Below are positions 24,201 to 34,469 of a stretch of 64,000 bases of DNA, piece after piece (within the stretch, counting starts at the first letter, position 1; each line of letters opens with the position of its first letter). The notes under the pieces are model-generated. The model was not told where the DNA came from and made no database searches. It saw only the letters and a list, made by a program, of their open reading frames with translations. The position numbers and the translations under genes are program-made. Source of the DNA: Styela clava (lineage: Eukaryota; Chordata; Ascidiacea; Stolidobranchia; Styelidae); contig NC_135262.1 in NCBI RefSeq assembly GCF_964204865.1, forward strand, positions 10,168,001 to 10,232,000. Direction: 5' to 3'.

Positions 24201-25552
24201 CGCTATCACCCTCACTCTTTCGTCCTACCTAATTGCTTTTATATTTATAATTCACAGGCACGAATGTCAGGAGATACTCGAGGGAGAAACAATTTGCGTC
24301 GAAGTCAAAGGCAAAGCGGTCGGAGAAGCGTTTCTCCACAGCAAGGTACAGAATACCGTTTTTTATTCTTCAATTAGGATAAGATAGGATTTACATATTT
24401 ATCCCTGGGAGAGGAAAGTCGATTATACGGCTTAACCATATGGCAATCCACGGCCTCTCGTCCGGTTACCATTCCATGTAGGGTATGGGATTAGTTGGGT
24501 ATTCGTTTTCGGAAGCATGGACTTGATCACAAAATAGAGGATAAAAATATTGTTTTATTTTACAGCTGGAAACAAACAACCTCTCGGTATGCGTCGCTCA
24601 GTTAGTGTCGATAGGGGCCCAATTGGTGTCGGTGCACACAAAATGTTCGACCGTGACAGAGATCCAAGATTCCATACGATGGGACACCGACCTGGAGCTC
24701 CAATGCCACCAAGACCTGGTGGGCCAATGCCCGGACAGCAACCTATATTTCCGCCAGGAGTTCGACCAAGATTTATGGGAGGTCCTAGATTGATGACCAG
24801 ACCTCCTCCAGGAGCAGTTATATATCAGCATCCCAACCATCCAAACATGAGAATGGCGTTTGTGCCTATGAATCCAGGTAAATTGAATGAGTATAATTTA
24901 TTAAAAATTAGAACGAGTACGTTTATATTAATTCGAAAAAAAAAATGCTTTCAATTTTACCAGGTGCAAGACCAAGAATGCAGCCTGGTCGAATGCCTAT
25001 GCCGCCACCCTATGGTTACGATAGCACATCAGAATGGGATTCTATGTCTCAAGGTAAGAACTGATAATACGTTTGTGACGTATCAATGGGGTTCTATAAA
25101 TATGGTTCGAATCTACGACATTTCATCTGTCTTATAGAATGGTGGTTTCATTTGTATGACTGTTGCACCGTAAAACAGAACCGTTATGTGTTATGTTAAA
25201 TCTTTATCAACCCGATTAAATTTTTATCTAAACTTGCCTATTGTTATTCATCAATTTACTTCATTTTCCTATTTCACAGGTGGTAGTGATATTGACATGA
25301 GAAAACCTCCACGACACCGGATGCCCCCACCGGGTATGATGCCCGGATACCCAAGACCTGTTTACGGAAGGTAAGTTTGCGTGATGAAACGAAAACGCCA
25401 TAAAAATGCATCATTATAATGCCACGCCTTAACGTAATCTTACATATTTCAGGATGAGAATGCCGGTTGGAGAAATGATGCCACCCCCTCAGTATGGGGC
25501 TGGATACGCAGGGCCAAGACAGCCAAGATACCCTCCTGGACCCGGGTATTGA
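8760..25552 (+). CDS. LRP5/6-like multimodular single-pass receptor with HYR, sushi, GCC2/GCC3 and long Pro-rich tail
   Basis: I joined 37 exons (listed under the module entries) without a frame break. They give about 2105 residues from the ATG at 8760 to TGA at 25550-25552. Order: signal peptide (residues about 1-31), FN1-like module (32-72), propeller 1 (73-341), EGF (342-387), propeller 2 (388-671), EGF (672-714), propeller 3 (715-993), EGF (994-1035), acidic then Thr-rich linker (1036-1118), two HYR modules (1119-1293), sushi (1294-1361), Cys-containing region (1362-1507), GCC2/GCC3 (1508-1557), membrane helix (about 1572-1599) and a tail of about 500 residues. Propeller-EGF repeats are the signature of LDL-receptor-related ectodomains and bind extracellular ligands. 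LRP5/6 have four such units plus LDLR-A repeats, whereas this protein has three and no LDLR-A repeat that I can see. Ligand and pathway are unknown. One donor (18285) is weak; the other junctions are good. Confidence 0.9.
9535..11053 (+). other. Receptor exons 3-8: YWTD beta-propeller 1
   Basis: Exons 9535-9626, 9707-9848, 9934-10102, 10215-10340, 10418-10564, 10923-11053. Blade motifs visible in order are TIYWTD, NVYWTD, IMFWSD, KIYWID and a diverged RLYFS, with the intervening PNGIAVDW and WPNEIAVD strands typical of LDL-receptor class B repeats. This is the six-bladed fold used for ligand binding in LRP proteins. Confidence 0.9.
11351..11488 (+). other. Receptor exon 9: EGF-like module 1
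   Basis: Single phase 1-1 exon with the LRP-type EGF pattern: C(R)..C-S-H-I-C-L-P..Y-S-C-A-C-P....C. It packs against the bottom of propeller 1 in related receptors. Confidence 0.9.
11797..14901 (+). other. Receptor exons 10-14: YWTD beta-propeller 2
   Basis: Exons 11797-11939, 12474-12576, 13467-13641, 13851-14115, 14736-14901. Motifs MMYWSD, HLYFTN, FLYYSD, ILFVTD and TLFVTD mark successive blades; NPNGLALD-type strands precede them. Several blades deviate from strict YWTD, more than in propellers 1 and 3. The intron at 12577-13466 is one of the longer introns of the gene. Confidence 0.88.
15014..15142 (+). other. Receptor exon 15: EGF-like module 2
   Basis: Phase 1-1 exon with C..(K)C-S-H-V-C-V-P....SSCLCP....C, the second propeller-associated EGF module. 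Confidence 0.88.
15272..17231 (+). other. Receptor exons 16-19: YWTD beta-propeller 3
   Basis: Exons 15272-15532, 16124-16286, 16618-16826, 17028-17231. Motifs YVYWAD, LLYWTD, VIYWTE, KIYVAD and HLLFTDW with the WPNGLYYD strand. Exon borders again coincide with blade borders. Confidence 0.9.
15718..16018. mobile_element. Candidate 301-base MITE in receptor intron 16
   Basis: GGTTCAAACCAGTC at 15718-15731 faces its near-perfect inverted copy GACTAGTTTGAACC at 16005-16018 (13 of 14 match). No convincing target-site duplication flanks it, so it may be a chance stem or a degraded element. Confidence 0.3.
17335..17460 (+). other. Receptor exon 20: EGF-like module 3
   Basis: Phase 1-1 exon with C..(7)..C-S-H-I-C-V-P....YRCLCP....C, the last EGF of the propeller series. 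Confidence 0.88.
17616..18285 (+). other. Receptor exons 21-22: acidic and Thr-rich linker
   Basis: Exons 17616-17743 and 18165-18285. The first is rich in Glu/Asp and Thr; the second is a Thr/Ala/Pro-rich stretch (many TTT and TAT runs) that looks like a mucin-type O-glycosylated spacer separating the propeller head from the HYR stalk. The 3' donor (GTACAA) is weak, but it is the only nearby GT that keeps the frame into exon 23. Confidence 0.65.
18544..19209 (+). other. Receptor exons 23-24: two HYR modules
   Basis: Exons 18544-18819 and 18961-19209, each phase 1-1 and about 83-92 residues. The second shows the HYR hallmarks TPPKILYCPSD, VTWMEPKFEDN, and GxHTVEYTAYDTAGN followed by CSFMV. 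The first is more diverged but keeps GVHNIQFKATDRYN. HYR modules are Ig-like folds found with sushi domains in SVEP1/polydom and hyalin. Confidence 0.85.
19443..19646 (+). other. Receptor exon 25: sushi (CCP) module
   Basis: Phase 1-1 exon with four core cysteines: CGSPWVPPNSYLTC....C-Q-I-T-C-Q-D-G-Y-S-L....C....W....C. HYR followed by sushi reproduces an arrangement known from SVEP1-like proteins. Confidence 0.85.
20108..20988 (+). other. Receptor exons 26-27: unrecognised juxta-GCC2 region
   Basis: Exons 20108-20331 and 20775-20988. The first contains paired cysteines (YPCPC, SCMTRQ, GLCINA, LECVNA) and charged helical text. The second has a dibasic ARRIVKRS that could be a processing site (not a strict furin consensus) and ends with cysteines leading into the GCC2/GCC3 module. 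I do not recognise a named domain. Confidence 0.6.
21136..21285 (+). other. Receptor exon 28: GCC2/GCC3 (ephrin-receptor-like) module
   Basis: Phase 1-1 exon with CPRGTYWHEGDCEFCPLHTFQ....CIECADGTGTRNIGS, the classic C-P-x-G-x-Y....C..CP....YQ....C..C..G pattern. It is the last extracellular module before the membrane. Confidence 0.9.
21441..21971. mobile_element. Non-autonomous hAT element, 531 bp, TSD GTGATAAG
   Basis: An exact 8-base duplication GTGATAAG flanks it (21433-21440 and 21972-21979). Left terminus TAAGGATGCC and inverted right terminus TAGGGATGGC match the hAT end rule YARNG. Subterminal sequence is packed with CGATTC/GAATCG motifs. An internal 91-codon open frame starts inside the left terminus; no transposase domain is recognisable. 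It lies in the receptor intron between the GCC2/GCC3 and membrane exons and should be removed by splicing. Confidence 0.85.
22187..22371 (+). other. Receptor exon 29: transmembrane segment
   Basis: The exon encodes about 28 hydrophobic residues (PSVILIVSLAVGGVVLIAVI and on to AACWF) followed by a strong stop-transfer KRKRRKQ, fixing a type I orientation. Confidence 0.92.
22679..25552 (+). other. Receptor exons 30-37: long cytoplasmic tail
   Basis: Exons 22679-22937, 23506-23705, 23856-24176, 24258-24345, 24566-24877, 24964-25053, 25280-25370, 25453-25552, about 485 residues. The first part is basic and Ser-rich (ARRRRSSASS). The middle is Ser/Thr/Asp-rich with possible phosphorylation sites. 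The last 200 residues are Pro/Gly/Met/Arg-rich with a PPPY motif (WW-domain ligand, about residues 2026-2029). I see no NPxY and no PPPSPxS motif, so endocytosis and Wnt signalling by the usual LRP routes are not supported. The C-terminus is PPGPGY. Confidence 0.85.
24371..24510. repeat. SINE-like dispersed repeat, copy 1
   Basis: Shares an ordered series of blocks with 31805-31945: CATATTTATC, GGGxGAxxxAAAG, CGATAT/CGATTAT, the exact CTCGTCCGGTT, GTAGGGTA and GAGATTAG/GGGATTAG. It lies in the receptor tail intron. The family is probably a SINE, but ends are not defined. Confidence 0.5.
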
Positions 25553-25937
25553 TACCCTATGCTCACAGCGTTTTGTCACACTCACACCGCATGAAAAATA
25601 TACAACTCAGTGACTCAAAATGAACGTCCAAAAATATATTTCAAACAAAATTTCCTTTTTTTAAATATCTAAATTAGAAACTCGCTGATAAACTCATTTT
25701 CTGAATATGAACTGATTTGATAATGAACATATTTTTTAAGAATAATTTATTAAACAAGTTATAATTTATAAATCATTGTTCTTTAATTATCATAATGCAT
25801 CACTGATGACCGGTTAACCTATCTCGGATAGTGATTGCTCATAAATACAAGAAAAATTATAGTTTATATATATTAGCTTCAAAATTTTGTGTTGCAATCT
25901 CCTTTGCTTTATATTGTTCTAAAGCTTTTATTGCCAA

Positions 25938-25943
25938 AATAAA
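25938..25943 (+). terminator. Candidate polyadenylation signal of the receptor gene
   Basis: AATAAA about 390 bases after the stop. An ATTAAA near 25749 is an alternative nearer signal. Confidence 0.4.
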
Positions 25944-26154
25944 GCGGAGTGAAATATATAGCTACAGAAGGGCAATGTGCGTATTTTTTCTGAAATGCAG
26001 ACCACTGAGTAGAATTTTCACTGTTGTTAGATTATATTAGTTGTTCAATCATTTTGAAGGGGCTTTGAAGTTGAGTTATAACTATAAAGTTGAAACCTAA
26101 ATATTAAATAAAATAGGAAATCAATGAGCACAACCACGAGTTTAAAATGCGTGC

Positions 26155-26345
26155 CTGCACTAATTAACCGAGAGGTGAAGCATTAACTGGCATCTCAGTT
26201 TAAAATCTCCAGTTCAAATCCCATTGTCACCACTTTACACAGGGTAGGCAATATCAGACAAAATCTTCCGGGATTTGAAGCCATGGTCCTTATCTAGCAG
26301 TGGTTGGTTGAGCAAAGCCTCGTTCAGAACAAATGGCTTTCAAGA
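26155..26345. repeat. tRNA-derived SINE-like sequence
   Basis: Contains an internal B-box-like CCAGTTCAAATCCCATTG about 50 bases after GAGAGGTGAAGCATTAACTGG, reminiscent of a degenerate tRNA head. No cloverleaf can be drawn confidently, so it is not called a tRNA gene. Confidence 0.35.
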
Positions 26346-27328
26346 AGTCGTATAAAAAATAACGCAGATTTGTAAAAATTGGTTTGTTTTGTTAGTATTT
26401 TAGAGCTCATACTTGACACAAAAAGTTTGTTTATTACATGAATCGTGTTAATAGAAGTTTTAATGAATCTCCCCGCCTAGGCCGAAATATTGTTTTTGTC
26501 AGAATCGATTCAAATAATTCACTATCTGATTCGAACTGAATTGCCCACCCTTAATGTACCGCATTAATTAGGCAAGTACAGAATTCAATTCCGATTGTTA
26601 CAGCAATATCTTAGACAGGCGATGGATGCCATTCCTCAGTCGTTCGTAATTTGAGAATTTATCAACTTTATATAGACGGTGCAATGTAACTCGATATCAA
26701 CTTTATTTCGGAATGTTGTTATCCATACCTGATTGAGTCACATAGAAAACCTAAACGTTTGAAATTACACTCGACGAATACTGGTTTCACTCTTAAAGTA
26801 AACTCATATATCCATTTTAAATGAAAAGAAATTGTAAATGTGTTTTATACATAGGTAAGACATAAAACACATAAAAAATGAGATATTTTCATCCGGACCG
26901 ATCGTGGTTATCAGTTATACTAATATATCAATACGATTAGGAGTATATTTTTGTACCAGGATTAAATAAATGTCAGCACACAGAGTCTCTATTATCAGCT
27001 GACCGCAGAATAACTAAATATAAAATGTAGCTGAAATTAACTATATTTACTTTGGATAGTATTCACCTCAATGTAATTATCAGTCGTAGTCATATGAGAG
27101 ACAGAAAAAGTCTAGTCACTCGCTGCTTCGAACAATCAGCCTCGGGGCATTGAGTTAAAGAAATAAGCTCATTTGGATGCGACAACCTTCGGTATGCTTT
27201 TAATTTATGTTCGTTAGTTTCATTTTGATATAACCTTCAGGCACAATTACAGTGTTTTGTAGTTTTGCTGTTGTCAGACAAATAACTGAACGAATAGGCT
27301 AGTGGTTTATAGTGAAAGAAAACACAAA

Positions 27329-30300
27329 ATGCTTATGAGGATACAGAACTGTTTTACGGTAAGTCAAGAGTAACTTATTTGTGTAGTGGTCAGTTATAAC
27401 TGGGCTCATTTTCAGACACGAAATGGACCTATGGATCATTTTGTTGTTGCTCGAATTCCGAATGGAACACCAAATAAATTAAAAGCCGTTAAGTGTATCT
27501 GTAGTCAATTAAAATCAAGTTGCTATATTAGGTCACACGCATGAATTTCTTTAAAATCACTTACTAGCTTATGAATTTAGTTGAACCAAAACTTCTAATT
27601 TCAACAACAAATTTTGTCCCAATTTAAAAATTTAATGTGAATATAAAGTTTGAAATCGCTTTGCGATTAATTTAATGGTACATACGTTGACTGCCTTCAC
27701 ATTGTTAACAAATTTTCAATTAGGAACGGAAACTTAGCATCGTTTCTTTGTGAAAACGGAGAGGTAATTAAAAGCGCAAAGCGCATTAATGTAATAATTA
27801 TAATGCGTGGCAAATCTCAGTGTACACGACTAATATCTATATAATTTCTAGGACTTTCATTCGTAAAGTAATTCACAATAACGACTTTACAATAATAATT
27901 TGAGTCTTCAAAAATACGTGCAAAATCGAGGCCATCCATGGGGTATCTGACAAAGCTGGTCACCTGAGTTGACCACAAGAGAAATGGGTTATTGAAATTT
28001 CAAAATTTTATGATAGCGAAACTAGAGGTAAACGTTAATCCAATTCAAACTATTTATAAGTTTACTTTAGTCAACGATATCACTGGATATAATGTCAAAC
28101 ACCGGTCAGTTGTCTATTTCAAATTGTTTAAGAGTAGAGCATTAAAATCATGACACGGCAATAATATTTTAGTCCGGAAACCTTATTTTTTTCCCGGAGG
28201 CGTTGTTTATACTATTATGTACCGTTGACAATATTTACAGGCGTGTCGTATAATATTATTATTGTGTATTAATAAGATTGAATCTTGAATAAATAATAAA
28301 AACGAAGCCAAGCTTAATCTTCACCACGAAACTACCGCACGATTGACATCTCGTATCATACTCATTCACAATTTGGCGATTTTTTTTCAAATGTTCTTCT
28401 CTTGAGCTCCAGCAAAATCTTGGTCGAAAAGAAAGTACTGATTTGTCTGAAGGCATCATGTTTTTAAAAGAAATAGCATTTCTTCCTGTAGACGTAATAG
28501 CCTTCTTATTAACTTTAGCGGATTAGCTTAAGTATGCTGCAGTCAAAAATTAGCTCCGGATTAAATCGCCACACTCGTTACTTCACTGAAAGTATGTCAA
28601 CATATATTGGCCTTCGGTTGGCATCTGTGATTGCACCGTCGCGTATAAGTGACTGGTTTCTGAATGCTTTGTTGAAAGAAGGTGTAAAATATCTAGTGCG
28701 AATGAAATTTAAACACATGAAGTTAACATAGAGCATTTTTCCACAGATTGTCGTGGCTGTTCTGTCTTGCATTACATTCACATTCGGATCACGGAGAAAT
28801 CAGTCACCAGCATCATGTACGACAACGGGTGTTGAAACCGACTGCAGAGAGAAGCACTTGATGGAAGTACCAGCAAGTATGATTGAATAGTTTTCTGCAT
28901 TGTAAGAGTCCGTTTAGAATATTTTGAGGAATGAATGTGTCTAGTTTGTGAGAAAAAGCCAAAATCAGCCAAGTATTTGAATAGTAAAAGGAAGAAAAGA
29001 AAATTATTCAGAACAATTTACTTTAAAAACTTGACGAATATCCTATTTTAATCAAAGAATTATGAAAAGTGCCAATAATGGAAGCATCTAAATCAAACTG
29101 GAGTCCTTGAACAAGTTACGAAGTTAATAGTTAGCAATCGCAAGTTTGTTTCAGAGCAATCCATCCTCGGATCTGTTCCTATGTCAAATTAAATTTAAAC
29201 CAACATTTTTTATTCATTTTTCAGCAATTTCACATTCTACCCAGAAATTGTACATGGATGGAAACCCGTTGAAAATTTTGAAATCAAACAGTTTCAATCT
29301 ACTTCCAAGTTTACTTAATTTATCACTGATAAATTGCCATCTGTCGACGCTGGATCCCAAAAGTTTCGTGTGAGTTATTTTGTTTTGGAATAATGATAAT
29401 AAAATGCAAAACGAAGCGAACTCGGAATCCCTTCACGTACCAAAAAATTAGATAGTTCTTCATTCCATGTATAGACATAAAAATTAAACAATCAACTATC
29501 CTAAATTCATCCGGACATTTGTTAGAAAACGTAAGTTATAGTAAAATAACGACAGACGGACGAGCATATATGGTTGCAATGAAAAGTTTTATCCAGTCAT
29601 TTTCCAAGCTTAATGAGCATTTTTTCAAAATGAAACAGGATCTATTCCCATGTCCATATTTTTATTTCCAGCTACAAAATTTGATTGATTGAGTGTGCAG
29701 AAAATCTTCTAATAGGATGCATCTTTGTTATATTTACAACACTTATCTGTTTTGATGATAATAATAATATATATGTATAATAAAATTCATTATTGTTCGA
29801 TTATTTAACAGAGGATTGACGAATCTTACTATTTTAAATCTGAGCAACAACAGCATTAAATCATTCCCGGATTTACTATTTGGAGCAGATTTAAAAAATT
29901 TGCAATACCTCTACCTCAAATTCAATTCCATTTCACGAATTTCACAGAATGCATTAGATCATCTGGTAAAGTTAAAAGTAAGTCTTGTTTTGCCAATCTC
30001 TCAATATTTTCGAAATAACGAAAAAATATTCAACAAAGAGTACAATTTTGAAACATTCTTGTAATGCCTGAAAAGGTAAAAATAAATTACAACTATGTAA
30101 AGATAAAATGTGGTTTCAAACGAAACAAAACAAAGTAAAAAGTAACAATTTTGAAATTGTTACATCGCAGTACAAAAACTGACAGACTGACACAAACTGA
30201 GCTAATTCCAGTGACAAATAGACAAACTGGGGCACGTCACCCTCCCTGATAAGCAAGTGGTAGATAGAATATTTGATTTGTTCTGTGGTAAAAAAAAATT

Positions 30301-33090
30301 GCAGTGAAAATTGCAAAATTAAATAATTTTTATGTAATATCAAAGATATTCGCTATGAACAAAGTTGCAATCGAAGTTTGAAAAAATGCCTGGTGATTTA
30401 ACGAGATTTTTTGTACCATACAAAAGATTAATTAATGAAGAAGAGTTCTAGATTTGAAAATGTGTGCTCAATGTACTGCCACAAATCTACTAGTATACAT
30501 GACGATAAAGAAGTAATTTTATTAGTGTATATGAGGTTGGAAAATAAACACATTATTGTTTTTTCAGGAACTTCATCTAGAACACAATAAACTCACTGCA
30601 ATTCACCAGCATTCTTTCACCAAGTTGGCACATATAAAATGGTTATCTATCGATGTAAGTTTAGTGCCTTGTTCTTGCTTTATCTTATTAACCTAACAAC
30701 ATTTGAAGTATTAAATTTTAATAACAAGACAAAATACAAAAACGAGCCCATGAATCTCTTGGACTATATATATGTTTAACAAAAATACTATTCATGAGAA
30801 ATTGATTTTTCAAAATGTTCCGCTAATAATAATACTATGATTTTCATTCAAAAGACAAAATAGGATAAAATCATTTGGGTTTTCAACTTTCTGATAATCG
30901 GGCTTCGCTGTATTCACGAATATCAATTATCGCTATATCCAGCGTTTGAAACAAAAGTTTTCTGCGCGGTTGTAAGATTGCCTAATGTAGCAACGATTAC
31001 GAGTCTAGTTATTTGATTTCAAATGATTTTTCACTGATTGCACAACTTCATTCCTTTAGCATAATAGTCTGGTCACTGCATACGCATCGTGGTTCACTCC
31101 AATCACAAAAACACTCACACATTTATCACTCGGACACAATCCTTGGGTATGTGACTCAAAAATGTGCGGATACAAAAACTGGACATCTGCAGCACACAAG
31201 AAGTTTAGTGGAGCGGTTGACATAACTTGCAGGTAAAAATGGTTACATTATTGTTGTATATAGACTAGTGACCGCATTTGATTGAAAATAAATTTTTAAG
31301 TGATGCTAAAATTATATTTAAAATATTCACGAAATTCCAATATCCAATTAAATAAAGGCTCTCAACTAGTCATGCCTATGCGTCTTATATCATAAAAAAA
31401 ACATGGACATGGACAACAATGAAACCCCCAATAAAAACCATGCAACAACGCTCTGATAACTAATTGTCTGAAAGATTTATATACCTTTATTTCAGCAAAA
31501 CAAACACATCATTGAAAAACATTCATTCAAAGACTCTTTGTGCTACAAATAAAATTATAGTGATTGCATCGAACGCGCCAAAAATGCCTGTCAAGACAGT
31601 CGGATTAGGTGAGTATAACAATATATAACAAAACTAGATCCAAATTTACACGAAGTTCGCGCACCGGTAAGGGCTTAGCTAGGCACCAAGTTTGTTGAAA
31701 AGATCGGAGGATGAGGGAGATTAAATAACGTGTTCTCACGAGTCGTAAAATGAAAGGTAATTAGAATAAAAAGGAAATTTCAAGCGTAATATTAGTAAGT
31801 ATAATCAAAAGATAACGTTTTTCATATCTATCTTGGGCGAAAGAAAAGCCGATATTCATATGACGGGTTTCATCATCTCGTCCGGTTGTTGAGTAGGGTA
31901 GGTATATATATATATAGTTATGAGATTAGCTGACCTGTGCTCCCAATATATATACAAAAACTAAATCCCATTGCTCCTCAGAGTCAGGAGTCAAGATCAT
32001 CTCACTATTAGTTAAACCTGATCATCGCCAATATTATACCCAAACTAGATCGCTTTGTTTGAAAACGATTTTGTATTATTTTTCCTCCACTTTCCAGCTG
32101 CAACTATTTCGCTTGAGTGCCCGGATAAACTCTCAACGTCGTGGAAATATTCGTCTAAATCAAAGAATGGTTCGTTTGTTCCAATCAAGCAAGACGAGAA
32201 AATAAAAATAGCTCCTGGAGTGCTTACTATAACCGGTATGTTTCTATATGTCATTCTTACTATGAACATAGGTACAATGTATTTTGAAATTTAAAGCATT
32301 TTATGAACCTGTATAACACACAGTATATGATAAACTTGCTTGAATCATGAATATATATATCAGGAGAATCGTTCCATCATAGTGTAAATTCATGATATAT
32401 ATAATATATATCGGTGTGGCTTGAATAAAGCAATGTCTGATCAAGTGAAGTTCATTTGCATCTATATGCCTCAGATACAGGATTACTTTTGTGTAGCTTT
32501 GGTATCAATACTGCATTCGTCAATGCCAAAAGTCTTAATGGAATATGCTTCAATAAATTTAGTAGCCTACATGGCAGTGTGGCATAGATATAGTTTTTAA
32601 ATATATTTTCTCCGTGAGCACGGAGAATTATTATAGATCAATCAGATCACAACGTAAAAGTGTCTCTGCTAATAAGATTTCTGACTTTTTTGTTTCTAGA
32701 ATTAAATTGGTGTCAGATGGTGTTGGAGTAGATTAGACTCCATTATTAACCATCAGTGTTCATTCAATTTATACGATATTTACACTTATTATTAATTCAG
32801 GTACAGCAAAGCACGACGGAGGTACATATTGTTGTCTCGACACAGTAGGCGACGATCTCCAACATACTCCATCTGGCTCACCTCACAGCACACCACATTG
32901 CTTCTCGCTTAAAATCAAATCACAGTCGTTCACAAAACCCGCATCTCCCTCTAGTGGCGGTGGTAGTGGTGGAGCATCAGCGGCAGTTATCATTATCATT
33001 ATTGTAATCCTGGTCTTGGTTGTAGGTGTCTGGTATTTCCGACGTAAAAGAAGAAATTATGGATTGCTAAGTGATGAGGTTGGAGCTTAA
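27329..33090 (+). CDS. Short LRR-Ig single-pass membrane receptor
   Basis: Exons 27329-27358, 28747-28876, 29225-29369, 29812-29977, 30568-30654, 31060-31232, 31496-31608, 32098-32235, 32801-33090 join in frame to 423 residues. Order: signal peptide completed by exon 2 (IVVAVLSCITFTFG), a minimal LRRNT (C34 and C43), about five leucine-rich repeats (LYMDGNPLKIL, LNLSNNSIKSF, LYLKFNSISRI, LHLEHNKLTAI, then a diverged one), an LRRCT beginning NPWVCDSKMCGYKNW, an Ig module (C289 to C338, central W, DGGTYCC), a Gly/Ser linker, an Ile/Val membrane helix and a 16-residue tail starting RRKRR. This resembles small LRRN/AMIGO/LINGO-type adhesion receptors but with fewer repeats; a specific orthologue is not recognised. 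Exon 1 is the least certain part: it has a consensus donor (GTAAGT) and phase 0. An alternative first exon 28458-28487 gives the same length. Confidence 0.85.
31805..31945. repeat. SINE-like dispersed repeat, copy 2
   Basis: Same block order as the copy at 24371-24510, including the exact CTCGTCCGGTT, with an inserted (AT)n stretch. It lies in an intron of the LRR-Ig gene. Confidence 0.5.
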
Positions 33091-34469
33091 TGGCAGTTTA
33101 GCATTCTTCTTTAGATTTTTAACAAAATGTTTTTTTGACGAACAGTTTATATATACACAAATAGTATTCGCTTCCCAGTGAATATGTTTAGATACATCTA
33201 GCCATAAACTACCTATATGATATAATTATGTATGACCTTAGCGGGATAAATTTTAATTGAGTTGATACAAGTTTTTTGAGATTTCTCAATTCAATAGTAC
33301 ATCATCGTTGCTAATCATTTTTGTGCTGTGTTTTTGAATATTTGTATAAAGTATTTGTAACGGCAGATGTAATACTTTGATCTCTGCTTTGAAGTCATTC
33401 TGCTTTAACGAACTCTTTATTCATACATTTGCTCGCTCAATGATAACATATGCTTTCATTGTTGGCCAATTTAACAGAGTGTTTTTCAACCGAGTTATGA
33501 CGACCCAGTTTCACAAGAATCGTCCCATATATCAGTTCACAATGGGGGAACAGGAGATACAACAATGATGGGAGAAGCCTACGTTTGAAAATTCGGATAC
33601 CTTTTATTATTTTATGCAATGTTATGTATACCAACAATAATCACTTCATTATTGTAAATCAAAATTTTTATTGTTGATATCAAATTGACGCTTAAATAGA
33701 ACTGGAGTCAAGGCAAAGTAAGAAAAAAGTTTGCGAACAAGGTATTATCATGCTAAAAATTAATGTTCTATATGTGCCAAATGATGTTTACGCTTGTGGA
33801 TCTATTGTCTGTTCTTTTTCACTTTCTATTTACAATAGTACCTTCCATTTAAAAAAAGACATTTTATGCTTTCAGTTTTGGTACATTATGCTGCTCAGTA
33901 AATATTTCTTTTTATTATTATTCAATGTATGAGCGTATTTGAAAGAAAATCTTTCTCTTTTCACTTTTTTCTCTCCTCTTGATATAAATATACAATAGCA
34001 TAATCAAAATCGCCAAGGCGTGTGTTTGTTCGATGTTACAATAGCGATTTCGAATGATTTTAAACAACTTTTTGTGGGAGGAGGGGAGGGGGATAGAACT
34101 CTAGGAGTAGCATCAATAAAATAAAATGAAAAATATGAATCGGTATCGGTAGATGTCCTTGAGCCCCGACCTTGCTGAAAATATCGGCGGACAAGCGCGC
34201 CGAAATAAGCTGTTCTCGCTGTGAAAAGAACAACAATAGCAAGAATTTGTCAGAACTATCTATAGGTGTACAATTGCTAATAGCAAGTGACAATAATTGC
34301 GTAATTTTGACTTGGTCGATACACAGAGCTGGAGCCTTATTAGTTATTACTCGCAGTCAGAAAATAATGATGAGACAGAAGAGTACATTTTAGTAAAGTA
34401 CGCCTTTCCCGCCTTTTCGAATTGAAGGTTCGACGTTGCTTACTCAATTGATTACACCATTGGTAATGA
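33091..34469. other. Intergenic DNA downstream of LRR-Ig gene
   Basis: AT-rich, no gene supported. A G-rich run at about 34075-34093 (GGG, GG, GGGG, GGGGG) stands out. A CAGAGTGTTTTTCAACCG stretch near 33476 looks like one hAT terminus, but no partner end was found. Confidence 0.5.

Larger units (their letters stand above)
25553..27328. other. Intergenic DNA after the receptor gene
   Basis: Holds the receptor 3' UTR with candidate AATAAA at 25938-25943, then AT-rich sequence with a tRNA-SINE-like stretch near 26155-26345. No open frame here has recognisable similarity. Confidence 0.5.

Noticed and set aside
26155-26345. tRNA gene suggested by a B-box-like GTTCAAATCC
   Set aside because: No acceptor stem or anticodon arm can be drawn; better explained as a SINE.
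33377-33568. 63-codon frame and lone hAT-like end CAGAGTGTTTTTCAACCG
   Set aside because: No partner terminus and no protein similarity.
34075-34093. G-rich run as a G-quadruplex
   Set aside because: One of the four G runs has only two bases; too weak to claim.
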